Assembly (NCBI GenBank): GCA_934229725.1
Contig: CAKQDX010000010.1
Span: 24,736-88,735 of the forward strand
Length of the DNA: 64,000 nucleotides
Origin: an uncultured Streptococcus sp.
GTDB taxonomy: Bacteria; Bacillota; Bacilli; Lactobacillales; Streptococcaceae
Direction of reading: 5' to 3'
Part shown: piece after piece, positions 7,254 to 16,258 of the stretch
How the letters are laid out: each line of letters starts with the position of its first letter
Position numbering within the stretch: the stretch's first letter is position 1
Program-made: the position numbers and the translations under genes
Notes under the pieces: model-generated
What the model saw: the letters and a program-made list of their open reading frames with translations, nothing else
Told to the model about the DNA's origin: nothing
The model's database searches: none

Positions 7254-7259
7254 ATTGTC

Positions 7260-7610
7260 TTATGCCAAATAGGCTGACACATCCACCATTGGTGCTTCGT
7301 GCCAGAGTTTTTCAAGGTTATAGTGAGCACGCTCGTCTTCTGTAAAGATGTGAACAACGACGTCGTTAAGGTCCAAAAGAATCCATCCGCCCTTGTTGTC
7401 GCCTTCCATGTGACTAGCGTCCACACCAGCTGCTTTAACTTTCTCACGAATGTTGTCCGCAATAGCTTCCAACTGACGGCTATTCATGGCACTCAAAATA
7501 ACAAAGTAATCTGTTAAGCTTGTGAGACCATACAAATCAAGGGCAACAATGTCTTCAGCTCGCTTTTCATCAGCAGCTTTGACAACCACTTCAAGTAATT
7601 CTTCTTTCAT
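7260..7610 (-). CDS. rsfS: Ribosome silencing factor RsfS
   Basis: A 116-aa member of the RsfS/YbeB/DUF143 family, which binds ribosomal protein uL14 and blocks subunit joining under starvation. Characteristic segments include VALDLYGLTSLTDYFVI, SRQLEAIADNI, GWILLDLNDVVVHIF and the C-terminal YNLEKLW. It sits at the end of the nadD-yqeK cluster, 14 nt after the isochorismatase-family gene. Confidence 0.95.
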   Translation of the reverse strand: MKEELLEVVVKAADEKRAEDIVALDLYGLTSLTDYFVILSAMNSRQLEAIADNIREKVKAAGVDASHMEGDNKGGWILLDLNDVVVHIFTEDERAHYNLEKLWHEAPMVDVSAYLA

Positions 7611-7624
7611 TTAATCCTCTTTCA

Positions 7625-8125
7625 TTAAAAAATCGTTTTGTAATCTAAGACATCTGCAAAACGTTCATCCCAAATGTTCTCGTAAAATTCATTAATCGTT
7701 TCTGCTGGAATGCCGTCTTCATCAAAGGTTGTAACAGTACCTTCGGGAACGACTAGCTTGTAGCCGTGTTCGAAAGCAACTTTAACGGATGTATCAACAC
7801 AATACTCCGTCTGCATACCGCATAAGACTAGTTTCTCAATTCCTTGTTGATCCAAGTATTCCTTTAATCCAGTCTCTTTAAACATGCTATTGTATCGCTT
7901 CTGAAAAACCTTTTCATCAGGCTGTCTCTTTAATAGTGGCGATAATTTCCAATCTTCCGAAGTTAGAGCCTCTTCCGTTTCTATATGCTGAATGTAGATA
8001 ATTTCAATCTGCTGTTTTCTAACCTGATCTTGTAAATAAGAGATTTTCTCTAACAGCTTTTGTGTTTCAAAACCTGTTTCTACTAAGATATTTTGTACAT
8101 CTATAATAATAAAAGCTGTTTTCAC
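7625..8125 (-). CDS. Isochorismatase-family cysteine hydrolase
   Basis: A 166-aa protein with the isochorismatase-like alpha/beta fold. It has the N-terminal IIIDVQN aspartate, a central lysine around KRYNSMF, and the nucleophile cysteine in GMQTEYCVDTS. The substrate cannot be read from sequence; the family includes nicotinamidases and other amide hydrolases. It is embedded between yqeK (3 nt away) and rsfS, so it is co-transcribed with the NAD gene nadD. A role in pyridine-nucleotide metabolism is only a guess. A clear nicotinamidase is encoded elsewhere (24892-25443). Confidence 0.88.
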   Translation of the reverse strand: MKTAFIIIDVQNILVETGFETQKLLEKISYLQDQVRKQQIEIIYIQHIETEEALTSEDWKLSPLLKRQPDEKVFQKRYNSMFKETGLKEYLDQQGIEKLVLCGMQTEYCVDTSVKVAFEHGYKLVVPEGTVTTFDEDGIPAETINEFYENIWDERFADVLDYKTIF

Positions 8126-8128
8126 TTA

Positions 8129-8722
8129 CTAATCCTCTTTCAAGCAATGCACAAAAGCATTATAGGTTTCCAAGGTTTGTGGGAAAATCGGCAAGGCCTG
8201 GTGGGCCAAGTGTTCTACCGTATGGACAGTTTCAAAGGCAACTGCCTTGTCCAAGGATTGCTCTGCTACTTGTCTAGCTTCCTCTACCAAAGGGAAATTA
8301 CGGTTATGCTCAATATAATCAGCCACATAGACAATCTTATCTAGGGTTGACATGTCATGGCTTCCGACGGTATGGACTTCGATACTACGCAGAATCTCAG
8401 CATCCGTCAAGCCCAGGTCTTCTTGGATTTTGTAAATCCCAACCATGCCATGCCAGACATTATTTCCCCATTTTTTCAATTCAGGATCAAGCTCATACTT
8501 ATCGATTAGCTCTAAGAATTCCTGATTTGGAAGTTCCTTGGCATAGTCGTGTAAAAGACCAGCCAAACCAGCTTTTTCAGTATCGTAGCCATTCTTTTCA
8601 GCAAGATGAATAGCAGCTCGCTCGACACCCAAAACATGATTGAAGCGTTTAGGGCTCATCACGGCTTGCACTTTTTCAAGAAGTGCTTCACGAGAATAGC
8701 CCAAGTATTTTTCATAGGTCAT
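8129..8722 (-). CDS. yqeK: HD-domain hydrolase YqeK (Ap4A hydrolase family)
   Basis: A 197-aa HD-superfamily metal-dependent phosphohydrolase. The metal-binding HD lies in LLHDYAKE (about residue 58), with upstream His in RFNHVLGVE and downstream His/Asp in GVEVH-like and YVADYIEHNR segments. YqeK enzymes cleave diadenosine tetraphosphate symmetrically to ADP. It overlaps nadD by 4 nt, so translation is likely coupled. Confidence 0.92.
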   Translation of the reverse strand: MTYEKYLGYSREALLEKVQAVMSPKRFNHVLGVERAAIHLAEKNGYDTEKAGLAGLLHDYAKELPNQEFLELIDKYELDPELKKWGNNVWHGMVGIYKIQEDLGLTDAEILRSIEVHTVGSHDMSTLDKIVYVADYIEHNRNFPLVEEARQVAEQSLDKAVAFETVHTVEHLAHQALPIFPQTLETYNAFVHCLKED

Positions 8723-9351
8723 TTATAAAGTCCTACTTTCTTAATATAGGCGAGTACAGATTGAGGCACCATAAAGTTAGGTGTACGATCTTTCTTAATA
8801 TAATCACGAACAGCGCTTGAACTGATATCCATCAAAGGAACATCAACCCAGATGACTGGATAAGACGTTCCTGCCTTATACTTAGGACGCTGAACACCCA
8901 CAAATTGCACCATCTCAATGAGCTCATCAATGCGATGCCATTTAGGCAGGTATTCGACCATATCAGCACCGATAATGAAGTAATAATCCGTATCAGGATT
9001 GGCCTCTGTCAAAAGCTTCATGGTGTCATAAGTATAACTGATTCCCTTGCGTTCCAACTCGATGGTTTCAATGTCCAGACCCTCGATACCGTTAATAGCC
9101 AACATGAGCATATTTAGGCGATGTTGTTCATCAATAGTCTCTTTTTTATCGACATGAGGTGGCTCAAACTCAGGCATGAGAAGAACTTCGTCAAGGCCTA
9201 ACTGCTGACGCACCTGGTCTGCAACAACCAAGTGAGCATTGTGAACAGGGTTGAAATTTCCACCTAAAATTCCCACCTGCTTACGGCCAGTATCTTTGAT
9301 TTCTTCTTCTAGTTGAACCTTTGTAAATGGGGTTACGAGATCCAGTGCCAT
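8719..9351 (-). CDS. nadD: Nicotinate-nucleotide adenylyltransferase
   Basis: A 210-aa enzyme that makes deamido-NAD from nicotinate mononucleotide and ATP. It carries the GNFNPVHNAH nucleotide-binding motif (about residues 30-39) and the ISSSAVRDYIKK signature near the C-terminus. The N-terminal extension of about 20 residues (MALDLVTPFTKVQLEEE) is the usual streptococcal form. It lies 71 nt after yhbY and overlaps yqeK. Confidence 0.96.
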   Translation of the reverse strand: MALDLVTPFTKVQLEEEIKDTGRKQVGILGGNFNPVHNAHLVVADQVRQQLGLDEVLLMPEFEPPHVDKKETIDEQHRLNMLMLAINGIEGLDIETIELERKGISYTYDTMKLLTEANPDTDYYFIIGADMVEYLPKWHRIDELIEMVQFVGVQRPKYKAGTSYPVIWVDVPLMDISSSAVRDYIKKDRTPNFMVPQSVLAYIKKVGLYK

Positions 9352-9422
9352 GTACGCCTCCTCTTACTCAAACATCATCTAAATAACTTTTCTTTTGCCT
9401 TTAAGGTTTCAAAAGTCATCAA

Positions 9423-9740
9423 CTATTTTTGGATGGCTTTAACCTTTGGTGATAACTTACGATTTTCTTTTTTAGCTGATTCTTTGTAGAGAATCAAGAT
9501 ACGTCCAATCTTAAGGACTGTATCACAGCCAATTTCTTCTTCCAAAATTTCAGCAACTTCATGGATATCTTCCATGGTATTTTGGAGAAGGGTTACTTTG
9601 ATCAATTCACGGGCATCAAGGGCGTTACGAACGCTCGTTTTGATGTGGTCGTTAAGACCGTTTTTCCCGATTTGTACAATAGGTTTGAGGGTGTGGGCTT
9701 CCGATTTGAGGAAGGCACGTTGTTTTGATGTTAATGACAT
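9423..9740 (-). CDS. yhbY: Ribosome assembly RNA-binding protein YhbY
   Basis: A 105-aa CRM-domain protein associated with large-subunit assembly. The family start LTSKQRAFLKSEAHTLKPIVQIGKNGL is present, with the GxxG-like IGKNGL loop. It starts with ATG behind AAAGGAA. The structured repeat copy 2 (9765-9894) forms the immediate 5' leader on the same strand. Confidence 0.94.
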   Translation of the reverse strand: MSLTSKQRAFLKSEAHTLKPIVQIGKNGLNDHIKTSVRNALDARELIKVTLLQNTMEDIHEVAEILEEEIGCDTVLKIGRILILYKESAKKENRKLSPKVKAIQK

Positions 9741-9764
9741 GTTTATTCCTTTTATTTTATTTGC

Positions 9765-9894
9765 TGTTTTTCTTGGGTGATACGGACGCTAGCAAACCAC
9801 CGGTTTTATAGCTAATTTTTGAGCCTAAGGTCTCAAAAATTCCGAATTCAAGTAACATAAAATGTTACTTGGATTACTATCACAACGAAAAACA
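9765..9894 (-). repeat. Structured interspersed element, copy 2
   Basis: The closing stem TGTTTTTC/GAAAAACA (9887-9894 with 9765-9772) encloses GTGATA/TATCAC (9878-9883 with 9777-9782), a 10-bp hairpin (9849-9871) and the conserved TTTTTGAG/CTCAAAAA hairpin. Compared with copy 1 the stems differ in sequence but keep pairing, while single-stranded blocks such as CGTCCGTA and CACCCAAGAAAA are conserved. Confidence 0.65.
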
Positions 9895-9940
9895 CATCGT
9901 TTGCTCATGACGTAAATCTAGGCAAACTTCATGTTCATTG

Positions 9941-10075
9941 AAAAGACTCTTTTTATACTTTTCTAAAACGGTGACGGACATCATCGACCTCCTTACGGAG
10001 TTCCATGACTACAAATCGAGCCCTAGGTCTCAATTTTTCCTTGTCTAATTCTTCAACTATAGGAATGAGACTTTC
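9941..10075 (-). repeat. Related repeat element, copy 4, with residual coding potential
   Basis: It shares the TTGAGACCTAGGGCTC core and an ATGGAACTCCG block with the other copies. On the minus strand it is open in one frame for about 53 codons (ending MELRKEVDDVRHRFRKV, stop near 9952), with an in-frame stop just upstream and no good start. Either a coding gene fragment inside the repeat or a chance open frame. Confidence 0.4.
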
Positions 10076-10165
10076 ACTTCTACAAAAAGTATGGCCTAAA
10101 AGCTCGCAATGATTGCTTCTTTATCTAGCCTAGCCTTTCTTATACTTTTAATTACTTTATTAAGT

Positions 10166-11284
10166 TTAAATAATCGCTTTTCGGACGACGACGCCAACAC
10201 CTTCTGGTGCCCAGGCGGCAACGATGGTTGGTTGGTCTGTTTTTCCTTGGACACGAATCCAGCCTAGTCCTGAGAAGACAATGTCTGTCTTATCTTTAAC
10301 GGTAAACTCGTGGCGAACAAGTTTTGGAAAATCGGCCAGATCCTTTGGTCCAGGAGGCATGAGAAGACTGCCAAGATGCTTGTCATAAAAGGCATCTGCG
10401 CCTTCAAGTTTGGTACGATGAAGCTTCAAGTTATTATCAAAGAAGGCTGTAAAACCTTGTTTATCACCATCAATAAAGTCAAAACGTCCTAGTCCACCTA
10501 GGAATAGAGTTTGGCTTGCATTTAACTGATAAGTTTTTGGCTTGATTTCCTTCTTAGGACTAACGTATTTGAGGTCCTTAGCTGACAGGTAATGAGCCAT
10601 TTGGTGGCGATGAATAATTCCTGGAGTGTCGAAAATGTAAGTACCATCATCCAGCGGAATCTCAATCTTATCAAGGGTCGTGCCTGGGAAACGAGATGTA
10701 GTGATGACATCTTTATCACCAGTAATTTCCTTGATAATGGCATTGATGAGGGTCGATTTACCAACATTTGTCACACCGACAACATAGACATCACGACCCT
10801 TACGGAGTTTTTCAATACGCTGAATCAACTCTTTAATAGCATGATGATTTTGAGCAGATGTCAACATGACATCCACTGGTCGCATGCCTTCTTCATAGGC
10901 ACGTTCTGTCAACCACTGAGTTACCTTACCATCTTTAACGGATTTAGGTAGGATATCCTTTTTATTTCCGACCAAGAGCACATCATTGCCAGAAACAAAA
11001 CGTGACAAGCCTGGGATGATTGATCCGTTAAAATCGAAAATATCAACGACATTGACAACGAGGGCATCGCTATCGCCAACTTCATGTAAAAGCTTTAAAA
11101 ACTCGTCATCTGTGATATGGACATCCACAATTTCATTGTAATGACGAAGGCGGAAACAGCGTTGACAGTACAAGTCTCCTATTTCCTCAGCCTTTTTGAT
11201 AGAGCTAGCAGGTGTGTAACCAGCTTTTTCTTTATCTTCTGTTTGAATTTGGGCTCCACACCCAATACAAAATAATTCTTCCAT
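10166..11284 (-). CDS. yqeH: Ribosome biogenesis GTPase YqeH
   Basis: A 372-aa circularly permuted GTPase required for 30S assembly. An N-terminal zinc finger (CIGCG then YCQRCFRLRH) precedes the permuted G motifs: VGNKKD (G4) comes before GVTNVGKST (G1) and DTPG (G3). The C-terminal region corresponds to the NOA1/YqeH RNA-binding domain. It overlaps yqeG by 1 nt. Length is normal for streptococci. Confidence 0.96.
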   Translation of the reverse strand: MEELFCIGCGAQIQTEDKEKAGYTPASSIKKAEEIGDLYCQRCFRLRHYNEIVDVHITDDEFLKLLHEVGDSDALVVNVVDIFDFNGSIIPGLSRFVSGNDVLLVGNKKDILPKSVKDGKVTQWLTERAYEEGMRPVDVMLTSAQNHHAIKELIQRIEKLRKGRDVYVVGVTNVGKSTLINAIIKEITGDKDVITTSRFPGTTLDKIEIPLDDGTYIFDTPGIIHRHQMAHYLSAKDLKYVSPKKEIKPKTYQLNASQTLFLGGLGRFDFIDGDKQGFTAFFDNNLKLHRTKLEGADAFYDKHLGSLLMPPGPKDLADFPKLVRHEFTVKDKTDIVFSGLGWIRVQGKTDQPTIVAAWAPEGVGVVVRKAII

Positions 11285-11811
11285 TAAATTCCTTTGTCGA
11301 AGGTCATAGGACCATAAGCTTTTTCAATCTTTTTCCACATGCGGCGTTCACGCCAACGGTTAAACTTGGTCACCCAAGAATCAGACTTCACCAAAGGCTT
11401 AACCAAAATCGAGCGAATACCTGCTCGGTGGCTGGCCCTAATGTCAGTCATGAGCTGGTCGCCCACCATTACAACCTCTTCACGGTTAAAGTGATAGCGC
11501 TCAATCGCTTCATTAATCCCCTTGGTAAAAGGTTTCATGGCGCGGCTCACAAAGTCCACATGAAAATTAGCAACCGCACGTTCGACACGGTCGTGTTTGT
11601 TATTAGAGACCACAACCACTGGGATGTCAGCCTCCGTCATCTCATCCAACCAAGCACGTAGCTCAAGCGTTCCATCAGGATTGTTCCAAGCAATCAAGGT
11701 ATTGTCCAAATCAACCAAGACGGCACGAATACCGTGTTCACGTAGCTGGTCAGGTTTCAAATCATAAACAGCCTCCACCATAAAATGGGGCCTGTAATCG
11801 TCTATACTCAT
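11284..11811 (-). CDS. yqeG: YqeG family HAD-type phosphatase
   Basis: A 175-aa HAD hydrolase of subfamily IIIA. The DLDNT nucleophile motif is at about residues 34-38, VVSNN is motif II, and VMVGDQLMTDI is the acidic motif. It is the first gene of the conserved yqeG-yqeH-yhbY-nadD-yqeK-rsfS-yqeM cluster. The physiological substrate is not known. Confidence 0.93.
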   Translation of the reverse strand: MSIDDYRPHFMVEAVYDLKPDQLREHGIRAVLVDLDNTLIAWNNPDGTLELRAWLDEMTEADIPVVVVSNNKHDRVERAVANFHVDFVSRAMKPFTKGINEAIERYHFNREEVVMVGDQLMTDIRASHRAGIRSILVKPLVKSDSWVTKFNRWRERRMWKKIEKAYGPMTFDKGI

Positions 11812-11947
11812 TTTTTCTCCAAAATGTTAGTTTACCTCTTATTCTACCATATTTTTAAGGTTTATGTGTGGGACTTAAGTCCTATTTTTAAGAACAGCCC
11901 ATACAAGACAATAAGGAAAGAGAGCCAGCAATCACTGAACTCTCCTC

Positions 11948-12865
11948 TTATCTTTGAATTTTTTCTTGTTTTTTAAGAGCAACTAAATCCTTAAGCGAAA
12001 TGATGATGACAGCAAAAACAATTAAAAACATTCCAAGCACATCAATGGCAAAGAAGCGGTCTCCCATAATTAATACGGTCAAAATGACCGATGCTACGGG
12101 TTCTACCGAAGCCAAGAGACTCCCTTTGACAGCTCCAACCATGGTTGTCCCCTTAAGGAAAACGGTGTAAGCAAAGACTGTCCCAATGAAGACCAATCCA
12201 AAAAGTGCTAAGAGATTTCCACCAGTCAAAGAAAGCTTATACTTCCAGGCTTGGATAGCAATCGGAAAGATTAAACCACCGAGCAACAGGCCTAAACCAA
12301 TGACAATCAAACTGCCCCATTTTTCAATAGCCTTAGCAGGCAATAAGATATAAATTGCATAGGTCACCGCCGAAAAGAGACCCCAGAACAAGCCCAGAGG
12401 TGTAATCGCCAGCTCCCTTATCTGACCATGCGTTGCGATGGTAAAGGTTCCCACAATAGCCATGATAATAGCCACTAGCTCTGCTGCTGTTGGGAACCTA
12501 CGATATTTTGCACATACAAAAGCCAGGATGGTAACTGGGGTGACATACTGCAAGACCGTCGCTGTCCCAGCATTAGTGTATTGAATAGCACTAAGATAGG
12601 CGTACTGATTTAGCACCAGACCAAAGAGTCCAAATAAGGCGATACTTACTAAGGTTTTTCTATCTTTAATAGCTTGTACTAATTTGTCTCGCTGCCTAAA
12701 AAAGACCGAAGCCGTTAGTAAAATACCAGACAGAAGCAAACGTAAACTCGTCAAAAGATTGACATTAACACCATGAGCCATTAGGTATTGACCAGAAACT
12801 CCTGAAAATCCCCAGGCAATTCCCGCTGTCAATACCATCAAGCTCCCTTTTAGTTGTTTAGACAT
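11948..12865 (-). CDS. DMT superfamily (EamA) transporter
   Basis: A 305-aa protein with ten hydrophobic segments arranged as two EamA repeats. The GxxWGFSGVSGQYL start and the second-repeat LGLFWGLFSAVTYAIYILLPAKA are typical. The family exports metabolites or drugs; the substrate cannot be predicted. It stands alone, with an extended -10 (TGA-TATAAT, about 12895-12903) upstream. Confidence 0.88.
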   Translation of the reverse strand: MSKQLKGSLMVLTAGIAWGFSGVSGQYLMAHGVNVNLLTSLRLLLSGILLTASVFFRQRDKLVQAIKDRKTLVSIALFGLFGLVLNQYAYLSAIQYTNAGTATVLQYVTPVTILAFVCAKYRRFPTAAELVAIIMAIVGTFTIATHGQIRELAITPLGLFWGLFSAVTYAIYILLPAKAIEKWGSLIVIGLGLLLGGLIFPIAIQAWKYKLSLTGGNLLALFGLVFIGTVFAYTVFLKGTTMVGAVKGSLLASVEPVASVILTVLIMGDRFFAIDVLGMFLIVFAVIIISLKDLVALKKQEKIQR

Positions 12866-12940
12866 GTGTTTTCCTCGATTATGATAATGCTTAATTATTA
12901 TATCACAGAGTGGATAAGGTAAGCGGTTACTCCATAAAAC

Positions 12941-13324
12941 TTAAGCGGTTTTTCTTGAGGAATTTTCAAGCCACCAACCGACAATCCAGCCAAAGACTAA
13001 AAGATAATTTTCAAGAGCACCCATGGCGTTGACTGAGTGATGATGTTGAAGATAGCTAAGGAAATGATTAGTCCCAATCCCAAGGCCTCCAATAATCAAA
13101 GCTATCAGTACAGCTCTCAGATAAAACCAATCGTACTTGAGATTCACGGCAAGAAGGATGATTAGAACTGCCACGTTCCAGATACCAATCTCCCTCTGCC
13201 AACCAACTGAAATGCAGTACCCCGAGTGACTTCCCATATAGGTTGGGAAAAATAGCTGAAAAATAATAGCACCAGTCATGGCGAGAATGACGAGGATAAA
13301 TAGGACTCTTAAGAATTTGTTCAT
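12941..13324 (-). CDS. Small polytopic membrane protein, unknown function
   Basis: A 127-aa protein with about four transmembrane segments (residues 6-28, 47-60, 66-85, 105-120). There is a His-rich loop (YLQHHHS) and a SHSGYC motif in the first external loop. The ATG follows AGGAGC. An extended -10 TATACT lies at 13366-13371, partly inside the preceding terminator. No family recognised. Confidence 0.7.
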   Translation of the reverse strand: MNKFLRVLFILVILAMTGAIIFQLFFPTYMGSHSGYCISVGWQREIGIWNVAVLIILLAVNLKYDWFYLRAVLIALIIGGLGIGTNHFLSYLQHHHSVNAMGALENYLLVFGWIVGWWLENSSRKTA

Positions 13325-13373
13325 GAGGTTGCTCCTGTTTAAAAGATGCTTTATTGAATACCACTAGTATAAC

Positions 13374-13397
13374 AAAAAACCTAAGTACAACCTAGGT
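13374..13397 (-). terminator. Weak terminator after the 427-aa membrane protein
   Basis: ACCTA/TAGGT hairpin followed by six T residues on the minus strand, 39 nt after the stop at 13436. Confidence 0.55.
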
Positions 13398-13435
13398 CTC
13401 TGAAACCCGTTATAATCTGTCTAAAGAAGACCTTA

Positions 13436-14719
13436 CTATAAACTTGTTCGTTGATCATTAGTACAATAGTTTCCAACATAACTCAAGATTTTGGATTTCC
13501 AAGGATTACTAATCGCTTTTTCGAAATCCTTTCTTTTAAGTCCCATAGATTTTACAAAAAAATCATCAAATACATTTTTAGGCGTAGCAGAATTCAATAA
13601 CTGTGGTTCAACTTCTCCATTAATAAATGGTTTAAAGATAAGAGAACCTTCTTCGATTTTTAAATCCTCTTCTTTCTCTATACCATATAATTTGTCACGA
13701 TATAAAACTCCTTGAAATTGAATACTATTGTCAGACTTATTTAACTTAAATATAAAATCAAAATCTTTAGGATTTTCGGTCGTCTTGATTATATATTTGT
13801 TAATATTCTTGGTAACAAAAACATATTCATATAACATCTGTATTCCGAAAAACAAAAACATTGATATTCCAAATGCAATTAAAGAAGGAATAATAAAACC
13901 TGAAAAATTTTTTGGATAACCTAATTCAAAATTAAAATCCTTATTCCAAAACTTGAATGTGAAAGGATGTTCCTTAGATAATAAAGTATAATAGACTCTA
14001 AGTGCTATTAGGTAGATAAACCATATTATTTTAAAACATGTTTCAAAATAATCATAAACTGGTGTTGTTTCTATTTTAGATCCATAAAGAAATTGGTTTT
14101 GGGTTACAACAAATTCTTTTAAATATGGTAAAAGTAATGGAAGAAACCAAACTAGGATAGTTATTGCACTTTCTGATATTTTTCCAGTAGTTGAATCAAG
14201 AGAAATGTAAAAGACAAATAAATCAAAAACAAAGAAGGTCGTTACAAAAAATATCAACCCTAAAATAAATCCATCAAACACAAATTTCGATAATTGATTA
14301 TCGATTTTTTGGGAAATTGTTTTTCTCTTATAGAGATAACTAAATCCATACATAGTTACTAAAAACAATATTAACGAAATAATGACACTGAAATTGCTTT
14401 TATGAAAATTAAAAACAACTAAAAAAATAGTAGCAAAAACTTCGAAGAAAAACAAAAACTCAATAAATAAAAATAAAGCCCTAAATAAACCTATAAAACA
14501 TTTTTCTATTATCTTTTTATCAGCTAGAAACTGTGATTTGCTATAACAAATCTGATAAAGGTAATAAATTGATGATATCAAAACACTTAGAAAAATCCAC
14601 AGACATAAAATAACATTAAAGTTTAAATTAAAATAATATACTACAACACTTAAAATAAGAAACGAAGTGACCAACACGATTTCAGGGTCAAGGTCAAAAT
14701 TTTCTAGAAACTTTTTCAT
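13436..14719 (-). CDS. Large polytopic membrane protein, unknown function
   Basis: A 427-aa protein with about eight transmembrane segments over the first 320 residues and a soluble C-terminal tail. The start is the ATG at 14717-14719 because GGAGG lies 8 nt upstream; an upstream in-frame start lacks a site. Composition is strikingly rich in Phe, Ile, Asn and Lys and the DNA is more AT-rich than its neighbours, which suggests horizontal acquisition. It is inserted between gatB and a small membrane gene. No family recognised. Confidence 0.7.
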   Translation of the reverse strand: MKKFLENFDLDPEIVLVTSFLILSVVVYYFNLNFNVILCLWIFLSVLISSIYYLYQICYSKSQFLADKKIIEKCFIGLFRALFLFIEFLFFFEVFATIFLVVFNFHKSNFSVIISLILFLVTMYGFSYLYKRKTISQKIDNQLSKFVFDGFILGLIFFVTTFFVFDLFVFYISLDSTTGKISESAITILVWFLPLLLPYLKEFVVTQNQFLYGSKIETTPVYDYFETCFKIIWFIYLIALRVYYTLLSKEHPFTFKFWNKDFNFELGYPKNFSGFIIPSLIAFGISMFLFFGIQMLYEYVFVTKNINKYIIKTTENPKDFDFIFKLNKSDNSIQFQGVLYRDKLYGIEKEEDLKIEEGSLIFKPFINGEVEPQLLNSATPKNVFDDFFVKSMGLKRKDFEKAISNPWKSKILSYVGNYCTNDQRTSL

Positions 14720-14748
14720 ATAAAAATCCTCCGTTCCTGAGTATACCA

Positions 14749-14798
14749 AAAAAAACTAGTCTATATTCTATTTTCAACAAAGAATGAGACTAGTTTTT
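14749..14798 (-). terminator. Terminator of gatCAB
   Basis: AAACTAGTC/GACTAGTTT stem with a T run on the minus strand, between gatB and the 427-aa gene. Confidence 0.75.
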
Positions 14799-14815
14799 AT
14801 ATTAGAAAAAATGTA

Positions 14816-16258
14816 TTACTCTTCTTTCAACTTCGCCAATTCTTGGGCAAGTAACTTGAGGGCTACTTGTGGGTTGGCTTGGCCTTTGGTTGCTTTCATG
14901 AGGAAACCTGTGAAGGCCTTGTCAGCGTTACGTTTACCTGACTTGAAGTCGGCTACGGCTGCTTCATTGTCTGCAAAGACTTGGTGGATGATTGGAATCA
15001 AGACTTCAGGGTCTGAAATCTGTACCAAGCCAGCTTTTTCGACGTATTCACGCGCACCGCCACCGTTTTTCGCCAAGTGAACGAAGACTTTCTTGGCAAT
15101 CTTAGATGAGATGGTGCCATCTTCGATGATGGCAATCATTTCTACCAAGTTTTCTGGTGTCAACTTGATTTCTTCAAGCGTTTTACCTTCTGCATTCAAG
15201 AATTGAGCGACTTCACCTTGGATCCAGTTAGACACTTGTTTGGCATCTCCACCAAGGGCCACGGCTGCTTCAAAGAAGTCAGAAGTGACTTTCGTCGCTG
15301 TCAATTGGTTGGCATCATAGTCAGACAAGCCAAGCTCTGCTACATAGCGAGCACGACGGTCTTTTGGAAACTCTGGCAACTCTGTACGCATTTCCTCAAT
15401 CCACTCATCTGAGATTTCAAACAAGGGAAGATCTGGTTCTGGGAAGTATCGGTAATCCGCTGCTCCTTCTTTAACACGCATGAGAATAGTGCTCTTGTGG
15501 GCTTCATCGTAACGGCGTGTTTCTTGACGAATGACACCACCTGAGCGCAAGATTTTCGCTTGGCGTTGCACCTCATACTCAAGACCTTTACGGACGTTTG
15601 AGAAGGAGTTCAAGTTTTTCAACTCTGTCTTGGTACCAAATTCCTCTTGACCGTATGGGCGAAGAGAAATGTTGGCATCCACACGCATGGATCCTTCTTC
15701 CATCTTCACATCAGAAATGCCTGTGTACTGGATGACTTCTTTCAATGCTGTCAAATAAGCATAGGCTTCTTCAGGAGAACGCATATCAGCTTCAGATACG
15801 ATTTCAATCAATGGCACCCCTTGACGGTTAAGGTCTACATAAGAGAAACCGTCTGGGCTGTGGGTATTCTTACCGGCATCTTCTTCCAAGTGGGCACGTT
15901 CAATCCCGATTTTCTTAGTTGAGCCGTCTTCCAATTGCACTTCAATCCAACCCTTGTAGCCGATAGGCTCATCAAATTGCGAAATTTGGTAAGCCTTTGG
16001 ATTATCAGGGTAGAAATAGTTCTTACGGTCAAAGTGCATGTGCTGGTGGATATCCATATTCAAGGCCAAAGCAGCCTTGATCCCAGCGTCCACAACACCC
16101 TTGTTCAAGACAGGAAGGACCCCTGGGAAAGACCAGTCAATTACATTAGTATTAGCATTTTGCTCATTCCCAAAGTGAGCAGAGGTTGGTGAGAAAATTT
16201 TTGAATTTGTATTCAATTCAACGTGGACTTCAAGTCCGATGACTGTTTCAAAGTTCAT
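14816..16258 (-). CDS. gatB: Asp-tRNA(Asn)/Glu-tRNA(Gln) amidotransferase subunit GatB
   Basis: A 480-aa tRNA-binding and kinase subunit of the amidotransferase that converts Glu-tRNA-Gln to Gln-tRNA-Gln. The start NFETVIGLEVHVEL, the FDRKNYFYPDNPKAYQISQFD block and the C-terminal YqeY-like tail (NADKAFTGFLMKATKGQANP) are diagnostic. It overlaps gatA by 1 nt. Confidence 0.98.
   Translation of the reverse strand: MNFETVIGLEVHVELNTNSKIFSPTSAHFGNEQNANTNVIDWSFPGVLPVLNKGVVDAGIKAALALNMDIHQHMHFDRKNYFYPDNPKAYQISQFDEPIGYKGWIEVQLEDGSTKKIGIERAHLEEDAGKNTHSPDGFSYVDLNRQGVPLIEIVSEADMRSPEEAYAYLTALKEVIQYTGISDVKMEEGSMRVDANISLRPYGQEEFGTKTELKNLNSFSNVRKGLEYEVQRQAKILRSGGVIRQETRRYDEAHKSTILMRVKEGAADYRYFPEPDLPLFEISDEWIEEMRTELPEFPKDRRARYVAELGLSDYDANQLTATKVTSDFFEAAVALGGDAKQVSNWIQGEVAQFLNAEGKTLEEIKLTPENLVEMIAIIEDGTISSKIAKKVFVHLAKNGGGAREYVEKAGLVQISDPEVLIPIIHQVFADNEAAVADFKSGKRNADKAFTGFLMKATKGQANPQVALKLLAQELAKLKEE

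Larger units (their letters stand above)
6667..7259. other. 593-bp repeat-rich intergenic region
   Basis: No gene recognised. It holds two copies of a 143-bp direct repeat, a long hairpin (6856-6906 region: GGGGGAGTGAGACA pairing with TGTCTCACCCCC) and a second hairpin (GCTGATT/AATCAGC arms with ACTCTTC/GAAGAGT inside, about 6913-6973). The rsfS terminator is at the right edge. Confidence 0.7.
9741..10165. other. 425-bp intergenic region with two repeat elements
   Basis: No convincing gene. It contains structured element copy 2 (9765-9894) and a related copy 4 (9941-10075), both on the minus strand within the yqeH-yhbY operon. Confidence 0.7.
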
